From positions 1-27,115 of the forward strand of contig CAQRYF010000020.1 in assembly GCA_948875265.1 (NCBI GenBank): 27,115 nt of DNA, read 5' to 3'. Positions within the stretch are counted from its first letter, which is position 1, and each line of letters opens with the position of its first letter. The translations under genes and the position numbers were made by a program. The notes beneath the pieces are model-generated. The model searched no databases and was not told where the DNA came from. It saw only the letters and a program-made list of their open reading frames with translations. Of this stretch, positions 16,296-24,052 are shown in pieces. The DNA comes from an uncultured Clostridia bacterium. Its GTDB lineage: Bacteria > Bacillota > Clostridia > TANB77 > CAG-508.

Positions 16296-16649
16296 TTACT
16301 TATCTTTATCACTATCTTTCGAATCTAACAAATTTAATTTTGCATATCGAATAACATCTTTCTTATACTGTTCAGGGAGTTTGTCAAAATAATATAAAAG
16401 ATTTTCTGCTTGAGAATTTAGTACCATTTCCTTAAAGTATTTCGGATTATCTGTTCTATTTAATAAATAATCAGCAGTAACATTAAAGAAATCACAAAGT
16501 TTTATAAATGTTTCAAAGTCAGGCTCCCGTTTGTCAAGTTCATAATTAGATAGTACTTTACTACTACAGCCAATATAATTGGCAACATCTTGTTGTGATA
16601 ATTCCAAACTTTCCCGTAAACTTCTAATTTTTGCTCCAAAAGTATTCAA
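16296..16649 (-). CDS. XRE-family transcriptional regulator
   Basis: This 117-aa repressor-like protein has an N-terminal helix-turn-helix (about 6-62: LRESLELSQQDVANYIG, VLSNYELDKREPDFETFIKL) and a short helical C-terminus ending in an acidic/basic tail. It resembles ImmR/SinR-like regulators of mobile elements. The start is TTG: an ideal AAGGAGG (16658-16664) sits 8 nt upstream of it and no in-frame ATG fits. It is divergent from the lipoprotein genes, and the gap holds a 21-bp perfect palindrome over the lipoprotein promoter, which is its likely operator. A shorter inverted repeat near its own promoter suggests autoregulation. Confidence 0.88.
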   Translation of the reverse strand: MNTFGAKIRSLRESLELSQQDVANYIGCSSKVLSNYELDKREPDFETFIKLCDFFNVTADYLLNRTDNPKYFKEMVLNSQAENLLYYFDKLPEQYKKDVIRYAKLNLLDSKDSDKDK

Positions 16650-16693
16650 ATGACAGCCCTCCTTTACTTATCCAAATTATAATACATTGCATA

Positions 16694-16798
16694 TTGAAAT
16701 AATTGTATTTCAACGATAAGTTCTAATTTTATGTTGACACATGAACTTTTCGTAGATAAAATAATTTTATCTATAAACTATATACATTAAACGAAAAG
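16694..16798. promoter_or_regulatory. Divergent promoter region with palindromic operators
   Basis: On the plus strand TTGACA (16734-16739), 17 bp, then TAAAAT (16757-16762) form a strong promoter for the lipoprotein gene at 16809. The -10 lies inside a perfect palindrome with 10-bp arms TAGATAAAAT and ATTTTATCTA (16753-16773). Around it CTTTTCGT (16746-16753) is repeated inverted as ACGAAAAG (16791-16798). TTGAAAT and ATTTCAA (16694-16700, 16707-16713) form another inverted repeat on the regulator's side. The layout fits repression by the divergent XRE protein. Confidence 0.65.
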
Positions 16799-16808
16799 GA
16801 GAAATAAT

Positions 16809-17153
16809 ATGAGAGTTGTAAAAATTTTAGTTGTATTAATTACAGGATTATTTTTGTTATGTGCATGTAGCAAAAATGATATAGTAGGAACTTATGTTGG
16901 GGAAAGTGGAAAATTAAAACTTTCAAATGAAAATCAATGGTCTTATTATGAAGATGGCAATTGGGGTAGCAAAGATATTGATTTAAAAGGAACATATTCG
17001 AAATCAGAAGACAACACATATAAATTAGAGTGTGACGAGATAACCTTGTATGCAACAATAGAGGAAAATGGATTGTATGTATATTCAGATGATTCGGATT
17101 GGAACTCTGAAACTATGAAGAAAATCGATTCCGATAATATGGAAATTGAGTAA
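16809..17153 (+). CDS. Small lipoprotein, unknown function
   Basis: This 114-aa predicted lipoprotein has a signal peptide (1-19) ending in the lipobox LLCAC, so Cys20 would be lipidated and the protein tethered outside the membrane. The mature part starts with a polar stretch and NDIVGTYVGESGKLKL, then tyrosine/glycine-rich strands. It looks like a small beta-barrel of the lipocalin-like 'G-T/xY' type, but I do not recognise the family. GGAGA precedes the ATG. It is first in a plus-strand run with a larger lipoprotein 34 bp downstream, controlled from the palindromic promoter. Confidence 0.7.
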   Translation: MRVVKILVVLITGLFLLCACSKNDIVGTYVGESGKLKLSNENQWSYYEDGNWGSKDIDLKGTYSKSEDNTYKLECDEITLYATIEENGLYVYSDDSDWNSETMKKIDSDNMEIE

Positions 17154-17187
17154 CAAAAGTTAAATATATTTACGAAAGGACACAAAT

Positions 17188-18465
17188 ATGAATAAAAAAA
17201 TAATAGTACTCAGTATTTGTCTAATTGTTTCAATGCTTTTAATTGCTTGTGAGACTAAAAAGTATAGTGAAGAAAGTTCAAGTGTAGAAACTACAATGAC
17301 TGATAATATTGAAGAAGATGTAGAAAAATTAATATATTGCGACACAATGGAATTTTTGGAAAAAGACAATATGTTTTTGATAACTTCTACAGAAGGTAAT
17401 AAATATGTTATTGATGTTAATGGTACAATACAAGAAAATCCTGAAAGCACATTAGAATTTAGATATTTGAAATCATATGAAAATGATGATGAAAGTATTT
17501 CAGTTTTAGATATATTTGAAAATGATGTCTCTGATGATTTTATTACAAATAGTGATAATGAAGAAATTGTAGATGTTGTTACAATGAAAGATATGGAAGT
17601 TGTTATAGTAAGAGAATGTGAGGAAACAGCGACTAATAGTAACATTATACTGAAAATGTTGGACAAGAACGGAAATGAACTATCTAGAATTGAGTCAAAT
17701 GATAAACGTTTAAAACGTGTTAATGACAGTATTAATTTTGCTGAGGAATTTCGGAAAATGAGTTTAAGGGATATTGAATATTGTGGAGATACTATATGTG
17801 GATTATTGGGACGTATAGCGTTAAATGTTCAGACTGGTGAATTAGTCAGTACAGGAGTTTATTTTGATAATGGATATGGTGTTAATTATTGGACAAGCAA
17901 TATTGAGGACATACATGGTAAGAAAAAGTTTCCAGTAAATAAATATGGAGAAACAAAAGAGAGAGTAAAAAAAGTTATATCTAGTAATAATGGATATAGA
18001 TTAAGTAATGGATTATTTTTTAATGACGAGAAAAAGATATTTTATGATATTAATTTAACTAAAAAAATAGACCTAAGTAAATACGATGTTCTTGTATGGG
18101 AACATGACACAGAAGATTATGTATTCAAAGACGGATATTGTAATATTCAAGTTAGTAATCCTAGCGGGGCATGGTTTTATGGCATTATAGATATTAATGG
18201 GGATTGGGTAACCGAACTAGAAAAAGATGGCTGGAAATTTTATAAGAATTTAGGAAATGGTTTAATCCTTATTAATAATAAAGAAGGATATTCTTATTTG
18301 GATACAGAGACAAAGTCAATAGAAAAGATTGAAGGTATAAATTGTGGTAATGAAAATGTATATTTTTTGGATGGAAAAATATATTGTTTGTTAGATTCAG
18401 GAGAGATATTGTGCAGGGATTTAAAAAGTAATGAAGACACTATAATAAACATTCATGAAGGTTAG
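17188..18465 (+). CDS. Lipoprotein with WG-repeat-like segments
   Basis: This 425-aa predicted lipoprotein has a signal peptide with lipobox LLIAC and Cys21 as the lipidation site, then an acidic Ser/Thr linker (about 25-48). The rest is rich in short strands of the kind YVIDVNGTI, GIIDINGDWV and SYLDTETKS. These resemble WG-type beta-propeller repeats, which are usual in surface proteins of Clostridia, but the conserved WG pairs are not obvious. AAAGGA precedes the ATG. The next gene's AGGAGG overlaps this gene's stop, so they are translationally linked. Function is unknown. Confidence 0.65.
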   Translation: MNKKIIVLSICLIVSMLLIACETKKYSEESSSVETTMTDNIEEDVEKLIYCDTMEFLEKDNMFLITSTEGNKYVIDVNGTIQENPESTLEFRYLKSYENDDESISVLDIFENDVSDDFITNSDNEEIVDVVTMKDMEVVIVRECEETATNSNIILKMLDKNGNELSRIESNDKRLKRVNDSINFAEEFRKMSLRDIEYCGDTICGLLGRIALNVQTGELVSTGVYFDNGYGVNYWTSNIEDIHGKKKFPVNKYGETKERVKKVISSNNGYRLSNGLFFNDEKKIFYDINLTKKIDLSKYDVLVWEHDTEDYVFKDGYCNIQVSNPSGAWFYGIIDINGDWVTELEKDGWKFYKNLGNGLILINNKEGYSYLDTETKSIEKIEGINCGNENVYFLDGKIYCLLDSGEILCRDLKSNEDTIINIHEG

Positions 18466-18477
18466 GAGGATATACAA

Positions 18478-18891
18478 ATGAAAACCCAAATGGGAATATC
18501 TATATCAGCAATGTGTGCGTTAGCATATTTTTTAGGAGCAATAGGACATGAATTTGCATTATTTATATTTGCAGCATATATCTTGTTTATCGAGAGCGAG
18601 AAAGAATTGAGAGAATGTGTTATAAAATCAATAGTACTTGTAGTGATTTTTTCTATAGCAATATTTTTAGTAGATACAATTCCAGACATATTGTCTAAAC
18701 TTACCCAATTTTCAAGTGTGTCATACATGGAATATACGAATAATATTATAAATGCATTTAGAACGGTATCAACCATAATTTATTATTTTGAAAAGATACT
18801 ACTTGTATATTTGGGTGTTCAGACATTGAATAAAAAATATGTAAAGTTAGATAAAATTGATAGTTTAATAGAAAAGTATATTAATAATTAG
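18478..18891 (+). CDS. Small integral membrane protein
   Basis: This 137-aa hydrophobic protein has about four membrane segments (roughly 8-20, 24-38, 49-68 and 90-112) and a charged C-terminal tail. No family was recognised. Its start is certain because AGGAGGA (18464-18470), which overlaps the upstream stop, lies 7 nt before the ATG. It is the last gene of the lipoprotein operon and is followed by a hairpin terminator, so it may form a membrane complex with the two lipoproteins. That is inference from order only. Confidence 0.65.
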   Translation: MKTQMGISISAMCALAYFLGAIGHEFALFIFAAYILFIESEKELRECVIKSIVLVVIFSIAIFLVDTIPDILSKLTQFSSVSYMEYTNNIINAFRTVSTIIYYFEKILLVYLGVQTLNKKYVKLDKIDSLIEKYINN

Positions 18892-18926
18892 TAGTTAAAA
18901 TCAGTAATATAATTATAAGCAAAACC

Positions 18927-18968
18927 AAAGGACAATTAGTTAAGTATAAACTTATCCAATTGTCCTTT
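18927..18968 (+). terminator. Intrinsic terminator of the lipoprotein operon
   Basis: An 11-bp perfect stem (18927-18937 with 18958-18968) continues inward with TAAGT/ACTTA pairing, and a T-rich run follows. Confidence 0.8.
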
Positions 18969-19046
18969 ATTTGTGTAATCATCTAACATATAGGTAAATA
19001 TGTCTGAATAAATTATAATAAGACAACCTAATAAAAGAGGATTTAT

Positions 19047-19910
19047 ATGCAGTTTATCAAGAGTAATTACATTTATGTACTATGGTTTATTTTCTACTTT
19101 ACAATTGTATGGGTTATACTAGGTGCAAATGCACAGTCATTTGGTATCACATTTCTAATCTATGCAGTATCAATTACAATTGCACTCTCTCCCCTGGGTG
19201 AATGTCTTTTAAGAATAATGGAAGGTGCAAGAGCCTTACAGACCAATGAAGAAATTGAATATCTTCAACCTTTGTTTGATGAAGTATACGAAAATGCAAA
19301 ACAGGAAAATCCAAAACTTTCAGACGGGATAAAACTTTATATCATGGACGCTATGTTTGTAAATGCTTTTGCAATGGGAAGAAAAACAATAACAGTCACA
19401 AAAGGTGCAATAGAAACATTTACCCCTGAAGAACTAAAAGGAGTTATCGCACATGAATTTGGTCATATATCCTATGGTCACACAAAAGCCCTGCTCCTAT
19501 CAGTCATAGGAAACTTAATATTATCAGTATTTGTATTTATTATTAGACTGGGTATTATCATTTGTAATTTTCTATGTAATGTATTTTCCAGAACATCAAT
19601 TGTAGTAGTGGTTATCGGTATCATTAATTTACTGTTTAAAATCATGTTTGAAATATCATTAATTGGATTTATGTACATAGGTCAGGTAATATTATCGTTA
19701 AACAGTCGAAGTAACGAATTTCAGGCAGACAGTTTTGCCTGTAAAATATCATATGGAGAACAACTGATTTCAGCATTATATCTATTACAAAAAATAAGTA
19801 TTTCACAGAAAATGAGTTTTAAAGAAAAGATGATTTCTTCACACCCTCATATCTCCAAAAGAATTGCAAGGCTTGAAAATATGAATGAGGATTTAGAATT
19901 TGCTATTTAA
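19047..19910 (+). CDS. M48-family membrane metalloprotease (HtpX-like)
   Basis: This 287-aa zinc protease has two N-terminal transmembrane helices (about 8-28 and 32-50), the zinc-binding HEFGH (His136, Glu137, His140), two further helices (about 150-172 and 184-212), and the third ligand Glu224 in NSRSNEFQADSF. It has the order and length of HtpX, which degrades misfolded membrane proteins with the active site facing the cytosol. AGAGG precedes the ATG. It has its own terminator and sits between two terminators, so it is monocistronic. M48 proteases are common cargo in clostridial mobile elements. Its role here (entry protection, surface protein processing or stress) cannot be told. Confidence 0.88.
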   Translation: MQFIKSNYIYVLWFIFYFTIVWVILGANAQSFGITFLIYAVSITIALSPLGECLLRIMEGARALQTNEEIEYLQPLFDEVYENAKQENPKLSDGIKLYIMDAMFVNAFAMGRKTITVTKGAIETFTPEELKGVIAHEFGHISYGHTKALLLSVIGNLILSVFVFIIRLGIIICNFLCNVFSRTSIVVVVIGIINLLFKIMFEISLIGFMYIGQVILSLNSRSNEFQADSFACKISYGEQLISALYLLQKISISQKMSFKEKMISSHPHISKRIARLENMNEDLEFAI

Positions 19911-19927
19911 TATAATTTAAAGATATT

Positions 19928-19968
19928 AAAAATGGATTATACTATAACAAAAAGTATAATCCATTTTT
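19928..19968 (+). terminator. Intrinsic terminator behind the M48 protease gene
   Basis: A perfect 16-bp stem (19928-19943 with 19953-19968) has a 9-nt loop, and its 3' arm ends in a run of T. Confidence 0.85.
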
Positions 19969-19969
19969 T

Positions 19970-20333
19970 GGATGTGAAAAATTAGTTTTTAAAGACCTAA
20001 CGATATTTTTATACATCGATTTTTATTTTTAGCGGTTTTTTTAGGTCTTTATTTCACTAATATTTTACTACTTCATCATAACATAAACGTAAACAATTAG
20101 CAATCTGATTGATATATCAAAAAGATAATCTTTAAGTTGATATATAATAAGGTAATTGAATAAATGTTAAAGTATAAAATGCCCGTAATTAATTTAGGAA
20201 ATCTGAATTTGTTATAGGCATTTATTATTATATTTAAAATAGAAAATGTAGAACCAACTTGTTTTATCATGTAAATTTTTTGGTTTGTATTTTAGAAAAA
20301 TTTAGCAAATAGTTATCAGTATTTTTGTGTGTC
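19970..20333. other. Gene-free right arm of the mobile element
   Basis: No convincing gene is present in these 364 bp. An inverted repeat AAAGACCTAA/TTAGGTCTTT (19991-20000, 20041-20050) encloses a smaller CGAT/ATCG pair. TTGATATAT occurs twice in direct orientation near 20111 and 20147. AAATGCC/GGCATTT (20177-20183, 20217-20223) forms another hairpin. The 19-bp repeat at 20301-20319 is shared with the recombinase leader. The region probably holds the right recombinase recognition sequence. Confidence 0.45.
20301..20319 (+). repeat. Copy 2 of the 19-bp inverted repeat at the right end
   Basis: It is identical to the minus strand at 11070-11088. It lies 15 bp inside the inferred right junction (20334-20337), so it may be part of the recombinase-binding attachment site or a relic of a recombinase leader. 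Confidence 0.7.
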
Positions 20334-20873
20334 ATAAAATCAGTTCAGGGGAAGAAGTGGCTGGATATATAAAAGTAAATGATATAAAATTTGATATATA
20401 ACCAAGTTTTCAATTAATATATTATTGGATAGAAAAGAAAAAATTAAATATAAGTCCGTTAGATTTAGTTCATAAAGTAAAATTAGAAAAGAAAGATAAA
20501 AAGGAAGATAAAGGAGAAAAACTACCGAAACATGAAGAAAAAAGTATTCATAAGAGGCCAAAAGAAATAGATGAAAATAAAGAATTTGGTCATTGGGAAT
20601 TAGATTGTGTAGAAGGCTCAAAAGGTAGTAAAAAGACATATATGACGTTTTTAGAAAGGCTAACAAAGAAATATATAGTTATTGAAATGAAAGCACACAC
20701 AAATGAATGTGTAAAGCAAGCGATAGATAGTTTGGAAGAAAAATATGGGAAGAAATTCAGAAAAATATTTAAAAGTATGACAAAAGATAATGGACATGAG
20801 TTTTTTAATTATGATAAAATAATTGCATAAATTATATATTGATTTTGCGTTACTATTATTTTTTTAATGGACA
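20334..20873 (+). pseudogene. 3' remnant of the IS30-family transposase
   Basis: Read in one frame from ATCAGTTCA this gives SSGEEVAGYIKVNDIKFDI, a TAA stop (20399-20401, probably a point mutation), then PSFQLIYYWIEKKKLNISPL. The catalytic-domain start is FGHWELDCVEG (first Asp). TKDNGHEF (second Asp) follows, and the frame ends at FNYDKIIA (stop 20828-20830). The third catalytic Glu region is missing, so about 100 residues were deleted. TTGCGTTACTATTATTTTTT near 20848-20867 is the inverted right end, matching the left terminal repeat at 9156-9173. The element cannot transpose by itself. Confidence 0.75.
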
Positions 20874-20885
20874 GTCAATATATTT
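20874..20885. repeat. Right copy of the 12-bp direct repeat
   Basis: GTCAATATATTT is identical to 9135-9146. Removing 9147-20885 would restore an uninterrupted divergent intergenic region between the DUF5684-type gene and the HD-GYP gene. Confidence 0.6.
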
Positions 20886-20890
20886 TATAG

Positions 20891-20919
20891 TTGAATTTTT
20901 ATTTTTTTAATGTTATTAT
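20891..20919 (+). promoter_or_regulatory. Candidate promoter of the HD-GYP gene
   Basis: TTGAAT (20891-20896) and TATTAT (20914-20919) are 17 bp apart and just outside the insertion. The HD-GYP gene may therefore keep its native promoter. Confidence 0.45.
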
Positions 20920-20962
20920 AATTAAGAATTACTAAAGAAATAAGAATACAAGGAGATTAGAC

Positions 20963-21880
20963 ATGGAAAATAACTTTGATTTTTATGATAAAACTAATTT
21001 GAAATCATATAACTTAGATAAAAATATGAGATATCAGTTAAATATGCTAGATAGATTAGATGTCTTCACTAGGAAACATTGTGAAAACGTTGCAAGTTTA
21101 ACTTGTAGACTATGTGAACATTTACATTGTAATAAAGGCTTCACTGAATACTGTACAATTTGTGCATATTTACATGATATTGGTAAACTTTTTATTCCTG
21201 CAGAAGTACTACAAAAGCCTGGAAAGCTTACTGATGAGGAATATGAAATAATGAAAACTCATACTACATTAGGTTATAAAATGTGTATGGAAGATTTAAA
21301 TTTAAGGCCATATGCTGCTGGTGCTTTATATCATCATGAAGCTTTAAATGGAAGTGGATATCCTGAAGGTTTAACAAAAAAGGACATACCTTATGAAGGA
21401 CAAATAATTCGTGTTGCAGATGAATATGATGCTATTGTTAGTAAAAGACAATATAAATCACATATTGGAATATCAGATACTTTAAAAATTCTTATAGAAA
21501 ATACTCAACCTAATAATAAAAATGCAAAAATAAATAATCTAGGTAAAAATAATCCTCTTATTGTTAAAAAACTATTTAAAGTAGTAATTGAAGATATTGA
21601 ATATGAAATTTCACTTACTCAAAGCTATGTGGATGAATTATCTAATGAATTAAAAAGATTTAATCAAATCAATAAATATAAGGAACAAATGGAAAAGTCT
21701 AAAAAAGATAAAGATAAAAATTATTATTTAGAGGGCATGAAAATGCTACTAAAAAACAATGAAACTCTGGAAAACTATAATGATATTTTTGAGGAATATC
21801 AAAAAGCATACAATAATAGAAAAGCTACTATAGATAATTTGTATAACGAAATTAAAATTATAAAAAAATTAAAAGTTTAA
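20963..21880 (+). CDS. HD-GYP domain phosphodiesterase
   Basis: This 305-aa cytosolic protein carries a full HD-GYP-type metal site: His39, His71-Asp72 with Lys75 (HDIGK), His100, His124-His125-Glu126 and the signature NGSGYPEG (129-136), then Asp153. HD-GYP enzymes usually hydrolyse cyclic di-nucleotides such as c-di-GMP. The canonical HHExxDGxGYP has Asp where this protein has Asn129. There is no receiver or sensor domain; a basic, coiled-coil-like C-terminal region (about 215-305) follows instead. AAGGAG precedes the ATG. The gene sits directly beside the mobile element's right border and ends at a terminator shared with mazF. Confidence 0.85.
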   Translation: MENNFDFYDKTNLKSYNLDKNMRYQLNMLDRLDVFTRKHCENVASLTCRLCEHLHCNKGFTEYCTICAYLHDIGKLFIPAEVLQKPGKLTDEEYEIMKTHTTLGYKMCMEDLNLRPYAAGALYHHEALNGSGYPEGLTKKDIPYEGQIIRVADEYDAIVSKRQYKSHIGISDTLKILIENTQPNNKNAKINNLGKNNPLIVKKLFKVVIEDIEYEISLTQSYVDELSNELKRFNQINKYKEQMEKSKKDKDKNYYLEGMKMLLKNNETLENYNDIFEEYQKAYNNRKATIDNLYNEIKIIKKLKV

Positions 21881-21889
21881 AATTTTAAT

Positions 21890-21918
21890 ATGGCTGTAGT
21901 AAATTTTACTACAGCCAT
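21890..21918. terminator. Bidirectional terminator between the HD-GYP gene and mazF
   Basis: A 14-bp perfect inverted repeat (21890-21903 with 21905-21918) lies between the two converging genes and is flanked by T-rich DNA on the plus side and A-rich DNA on the other. Confidence 0.75.
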
Positions 21919-21954
21919 TTATTTTATTGTTTCAAACCTATTTCAATTTGTAAG

Positions 21955-22305
21955 TTATTCTCCTAGACCAAAACTTACACCTAAAGCATTATTTACCTTA
22001 TCAATTATTTTCATATCATCAATATGCCCTATTTTTTCTTTTAATCTACTTTTATCTATAGTTCTTATTTGCTCTGCAAGTACAACTGAATTACTTTTTA
22101 ATCCACACGAAGAAGAATCTATTTCTATGTGTGTAGGCAATTTTGTTTTACTTGTTTGAGATGTTATAGCTGCTGCAATAACTGTTGGACTATATTTATT
22201 TCCTAAATCATTTTGTATAATTAATACTGGTCTTACTCCTCCTTGTTCTGAACCTACAACTGGACTTAGGTCTGCATAAAACATATCGCCTCTTTTTATT
22301 TGCAT
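21955..22305 (-). CDS. mazF: MazF/EndoA-type mRNA interferase toxin
   Basis: This 116-aa protein has the MazF fold: the start IKRGDMFYADLSPVVGSEQG with its conserved Arg, Gly-Asp and Gly-Ser-Glu-Gln-Gly, then RPVLIIQND, and the PTHIEID and LAEQIRTIDKSRL motifs. The length equals Bacillus EndoA, which cuts mRNA at UACAU. The start is ATG 22303-22305, because AGGAGTGA (22311-22318) is at the proper distance; a longer in-frame reading to 22329 has no such support. No antitoxin (MazE/EndoAI) is beside it: the upstream neighbour is a GerS-like gene 64 bp or more away. It is last in a minus-strand run from minD. Confidence 0.92.
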   Translation of the reverse strand: MQIKRGDMFYADLSPVVGSEQGGVRPVLIIQNDLGNKYSPTVIAAAITSQTSKTKLPTHIEIDSSSCGLKSNSVVLAEQIRTIDKSRLKEKIGHIDDMKIIDKVNNALGVSFGLGE

Positions 22306-22393
22306 ATTCTTCACTCCTAATATTAGCATATTGTCAAGTATGTCTTATACTATTTTAAATATTAGTTAAAGTAAAGAAACAGTCCTTTTGTTT

Positions 22394-23014
22394 TTAACTA
22401 TTTACATTTACCTCATTATATAATATGTAAACAGTTGTATTTTTGTTATTATCCACGACTTCCATTTTTGTTGGCATGCTATTTTCTTTATCTATGTATA
22501 ATGTCTTACTTTTTATACTGTTTGAACTATCAGAAGTTTTCATTATTATCTGATTATTTTCTTCTTTAAATTTTGCATTTGAGTCCTTTTTATAATCTTC
22601 TATAAAACAACTTAGGTCCAAACAATTTTCTGAAATATATTCATACTTTTCAAAAACAGTATTTAAATTCAAATTTGTACTTTCTATTCTTAAATCTTGC
22701 CCATCTCTTACTATCTTAGTACCAGCAATATTAGTAGGTTCTAAGACCTGTTGTGAATTCAAATCTGGCTTTTTATATTCTTGTTTTAATATATATTTAT
22801 TACTATTCTTATTACTTTTTACTTCCACTTCCACTTTTGCTTCATATGAACTAATATTTAAAATATAATCTACAATTTCTTGACTAGTACTATTATTACC
22901 AATTTTCAAATTTTTAGACATGTTGTTTCTAAAAAACATAAAAAATAATATTATACCTATAATAAATAAAACACATAAAACAACTAATACATTCCTCATC
23001 TTTTTATTTTCCAA
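22394..23014 (-). CDS. Membrane-anchored GerS/LolA-like protein
   Basis: This 206-aa protein has an N-terminal membrane anchor (about 7-28, no lipobox) and an extracellular domain. It begins with the pattern EIVDYILNISSYEAKVEVEV and ends with LYIDKENSMPTKMEV. This resembles the LolA-like fold of the clostridial germination lipoprotein GerS and its relatives, which support cortex hydrolase activation in spores. The similarity is moderate and the lipobox is absent, so the function is uncertain. It lies between dusB and mazF on the same strand, with a 58-bp gap to dusB. Confidence 0.55.
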   Translation of the reverse strand: MENKKMRNVLVVLCVLFIIGIILFFMFFRNNMSKNLKIGNNSTSQEIVDYILNISSYEAKVEVEVKSNKNSNKYILKQEYKKPDLNSQQVLEPTNIAGTKIVRDGQDLRIESTNLNLNTVFEKYEYISENCLDLSCFIEDYKKDSNAKFKEENNQIIMKTSDSSNSIKSKTLYIDKENSMPTKMEVVDNNKNTTVYILYNEVNVNS

Positions 23015-23072
23015 TTTTTCTTCCTCCTAAAAAAATATAGCAGATAATATAATTATCCACTACATCTTTATT

Positions 23073-24044
23073 CTATATGCTCTTAAAATATTCATCTAAA
23101 CTATTTATTAATTCATCTTTGTCTTCTATAGTATTAATATAATTTCTAAATTCGCTAGAGTTTTTCAAATTCTTTGTATACCATGCTATATGTTTTCTAA
23201 GTTCTTTAACTGCTATATCTCCTTTTTCTTTTACTGCTAATTCTATCTGTTGTTTTATAATTTCTACTTTTTCATTTTTATCTAAATCTGGTAATTTTTC
23301 TCCAGTTTCTAAAAAATGTATTATATTTCTGAAAATCCAAGGTTTTCCAAATGCTCCTCTTCCTATCATTATACCATCAACACCAGTATATTCAAACATT
23401 TTAAGTGCTGTTTGCTCATCTACAACATCACCATTTCCTATTACTGGTATATTTACACTTTCTTTTACCTTTTTTATTATATCTAAGTCTGCTTTTCCTG
23501 TATAAAATTGACTTCTAGTCCTACCATGTACTGTTATGGCAGAAATCCCAACTTCTTGAGCTATTTTTGCAACTTCTACTGCTACTATATTTTCTTTATC
23601 CCATCCTTTTCTAATCTTTAATGTTACTGGTACTGTTGAGTTTCTTATAACTGCTTCCATAACTTTTTGTGCTTGTTCTAAATCTAATAACAATTTACTT
23701 CCATCGCCATTTTTTACAACCTTTGGAGCTGGACATCCCATATTAATATCGATTATATCTGCAAATTGACTTACATATTTTGCTGCATATCCCATAGTTT
23801 CTTCATCACTACCAAATATTTGAAAACTAATTGGTCTTTCTTCTCCTTTAGTATTAAATAATCTTCTTGTTTTTTGATCATTATGAAATATAGCCTTTGA
23901 ACTTGCCATTTCTGTACATACCATTCCTGGTCCAAACTTTTTACATACAGTTCTAAAAGGCAGGTTTGTTACACCTGCCATTGGAGCTAATATCAAATTA
24001 TTTTTTAATTCTACATTTCCTATTTTCAATTTGTGTATATACAT
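23073..24044 (-). CDS. dusB: tRNA-dihydrouridine synthase (DusB-type)
   Basis: This 323-aa FMN-dependent enzyme reduces uridine to dihydrouridine in tRNA. The TIM-barrel start LAPMAGVTNLPFR is followed by the catalytic Cys104 in NMGCPAPK and the FMN-binding GNGDV and GRGA motifs. The C-terminal helical tRNA-binding domain (about 240-323) is complete. Length and motifs match the DusB-type of Firmicutes. The gene starts 8 bp after rodA ends, with an AGGGG ribosome binding site, so it is coupled to rodA and the min genes. This order (division, then tRNA modification) is compact but of no obvious functional unity. Confidence 0.92.
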   Translation of the reverse strand: MYIHKLKIGNVELKNNLILAPMAGVTNLPFRTVCKKFGPGMVCTEMASSKAIFHNDQKTRRLFNTKGEERPISFQIFGSDEETMGYAAKYVSQFADIIDINMGCPAPKVVKNGDGSKLLLDLEQAQKVMEAVIRNSTVPVTLKIRKGWDKENIVAVEVAKIAQEVGISAITVHGRTRSQFYTGKADLDIIKKVKESVNIPVIGNGDVVDEQTALKMFEYTGVDGIMIGRGAFGKPWIFRNIIHFLETGEKLPDLDKNEKVEIIKQQIELAVKEKGDIAVKELRKHIAWYTKNLKNSSEFRNYINTIEDKDELINSLDEYFKSI

Positions 24045-24052
24045 AATTACCC

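Larger units (their letters stand above)
9405..20337. mobile_element. Integrative and mobilizable element (serine-recombinase type) nested in IS30
   Basis: The boundaries are the points where IS30 transposase sequence stops (about 9405-9408) and resumes (about 20334-20337). The four bases ATAA occur at both junctions and could contain the recombination core. Joining the flanks through it gives an in-frame GRNKISSGEEV. The roughly 10.9-kb content is a large serine recombinase reading toward the left end, a small accessory gene, an XRE regulator, a palindromic oriT-like region, a replication-relaxation protein, a coupling ATPase and cargo. No channel (VirB-like) genes are present, so it can at most be mobilised in trans. 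Exact ends and the core dinucleotide are inferred. Confidence 0.65.

Noticed and set aside
9405..20337. Complete conjugative element (ICE)
   Set aside because: Only the coupling ATPase and a relaxation-type protein are present; VirB4-like ATPase and channel proteins are absent.
20340..20666. Open frame on the minus strand opposite the IS30 remnant
   Set aside because: It is leucine/tyrosine-rich and antisense to clear transposase coding sequence.
22306..22329. Eight-residue longer MazF start
   Set aside because: The internal ATG has a good ribosome binding site and matches the usual EndoA length and beginning.
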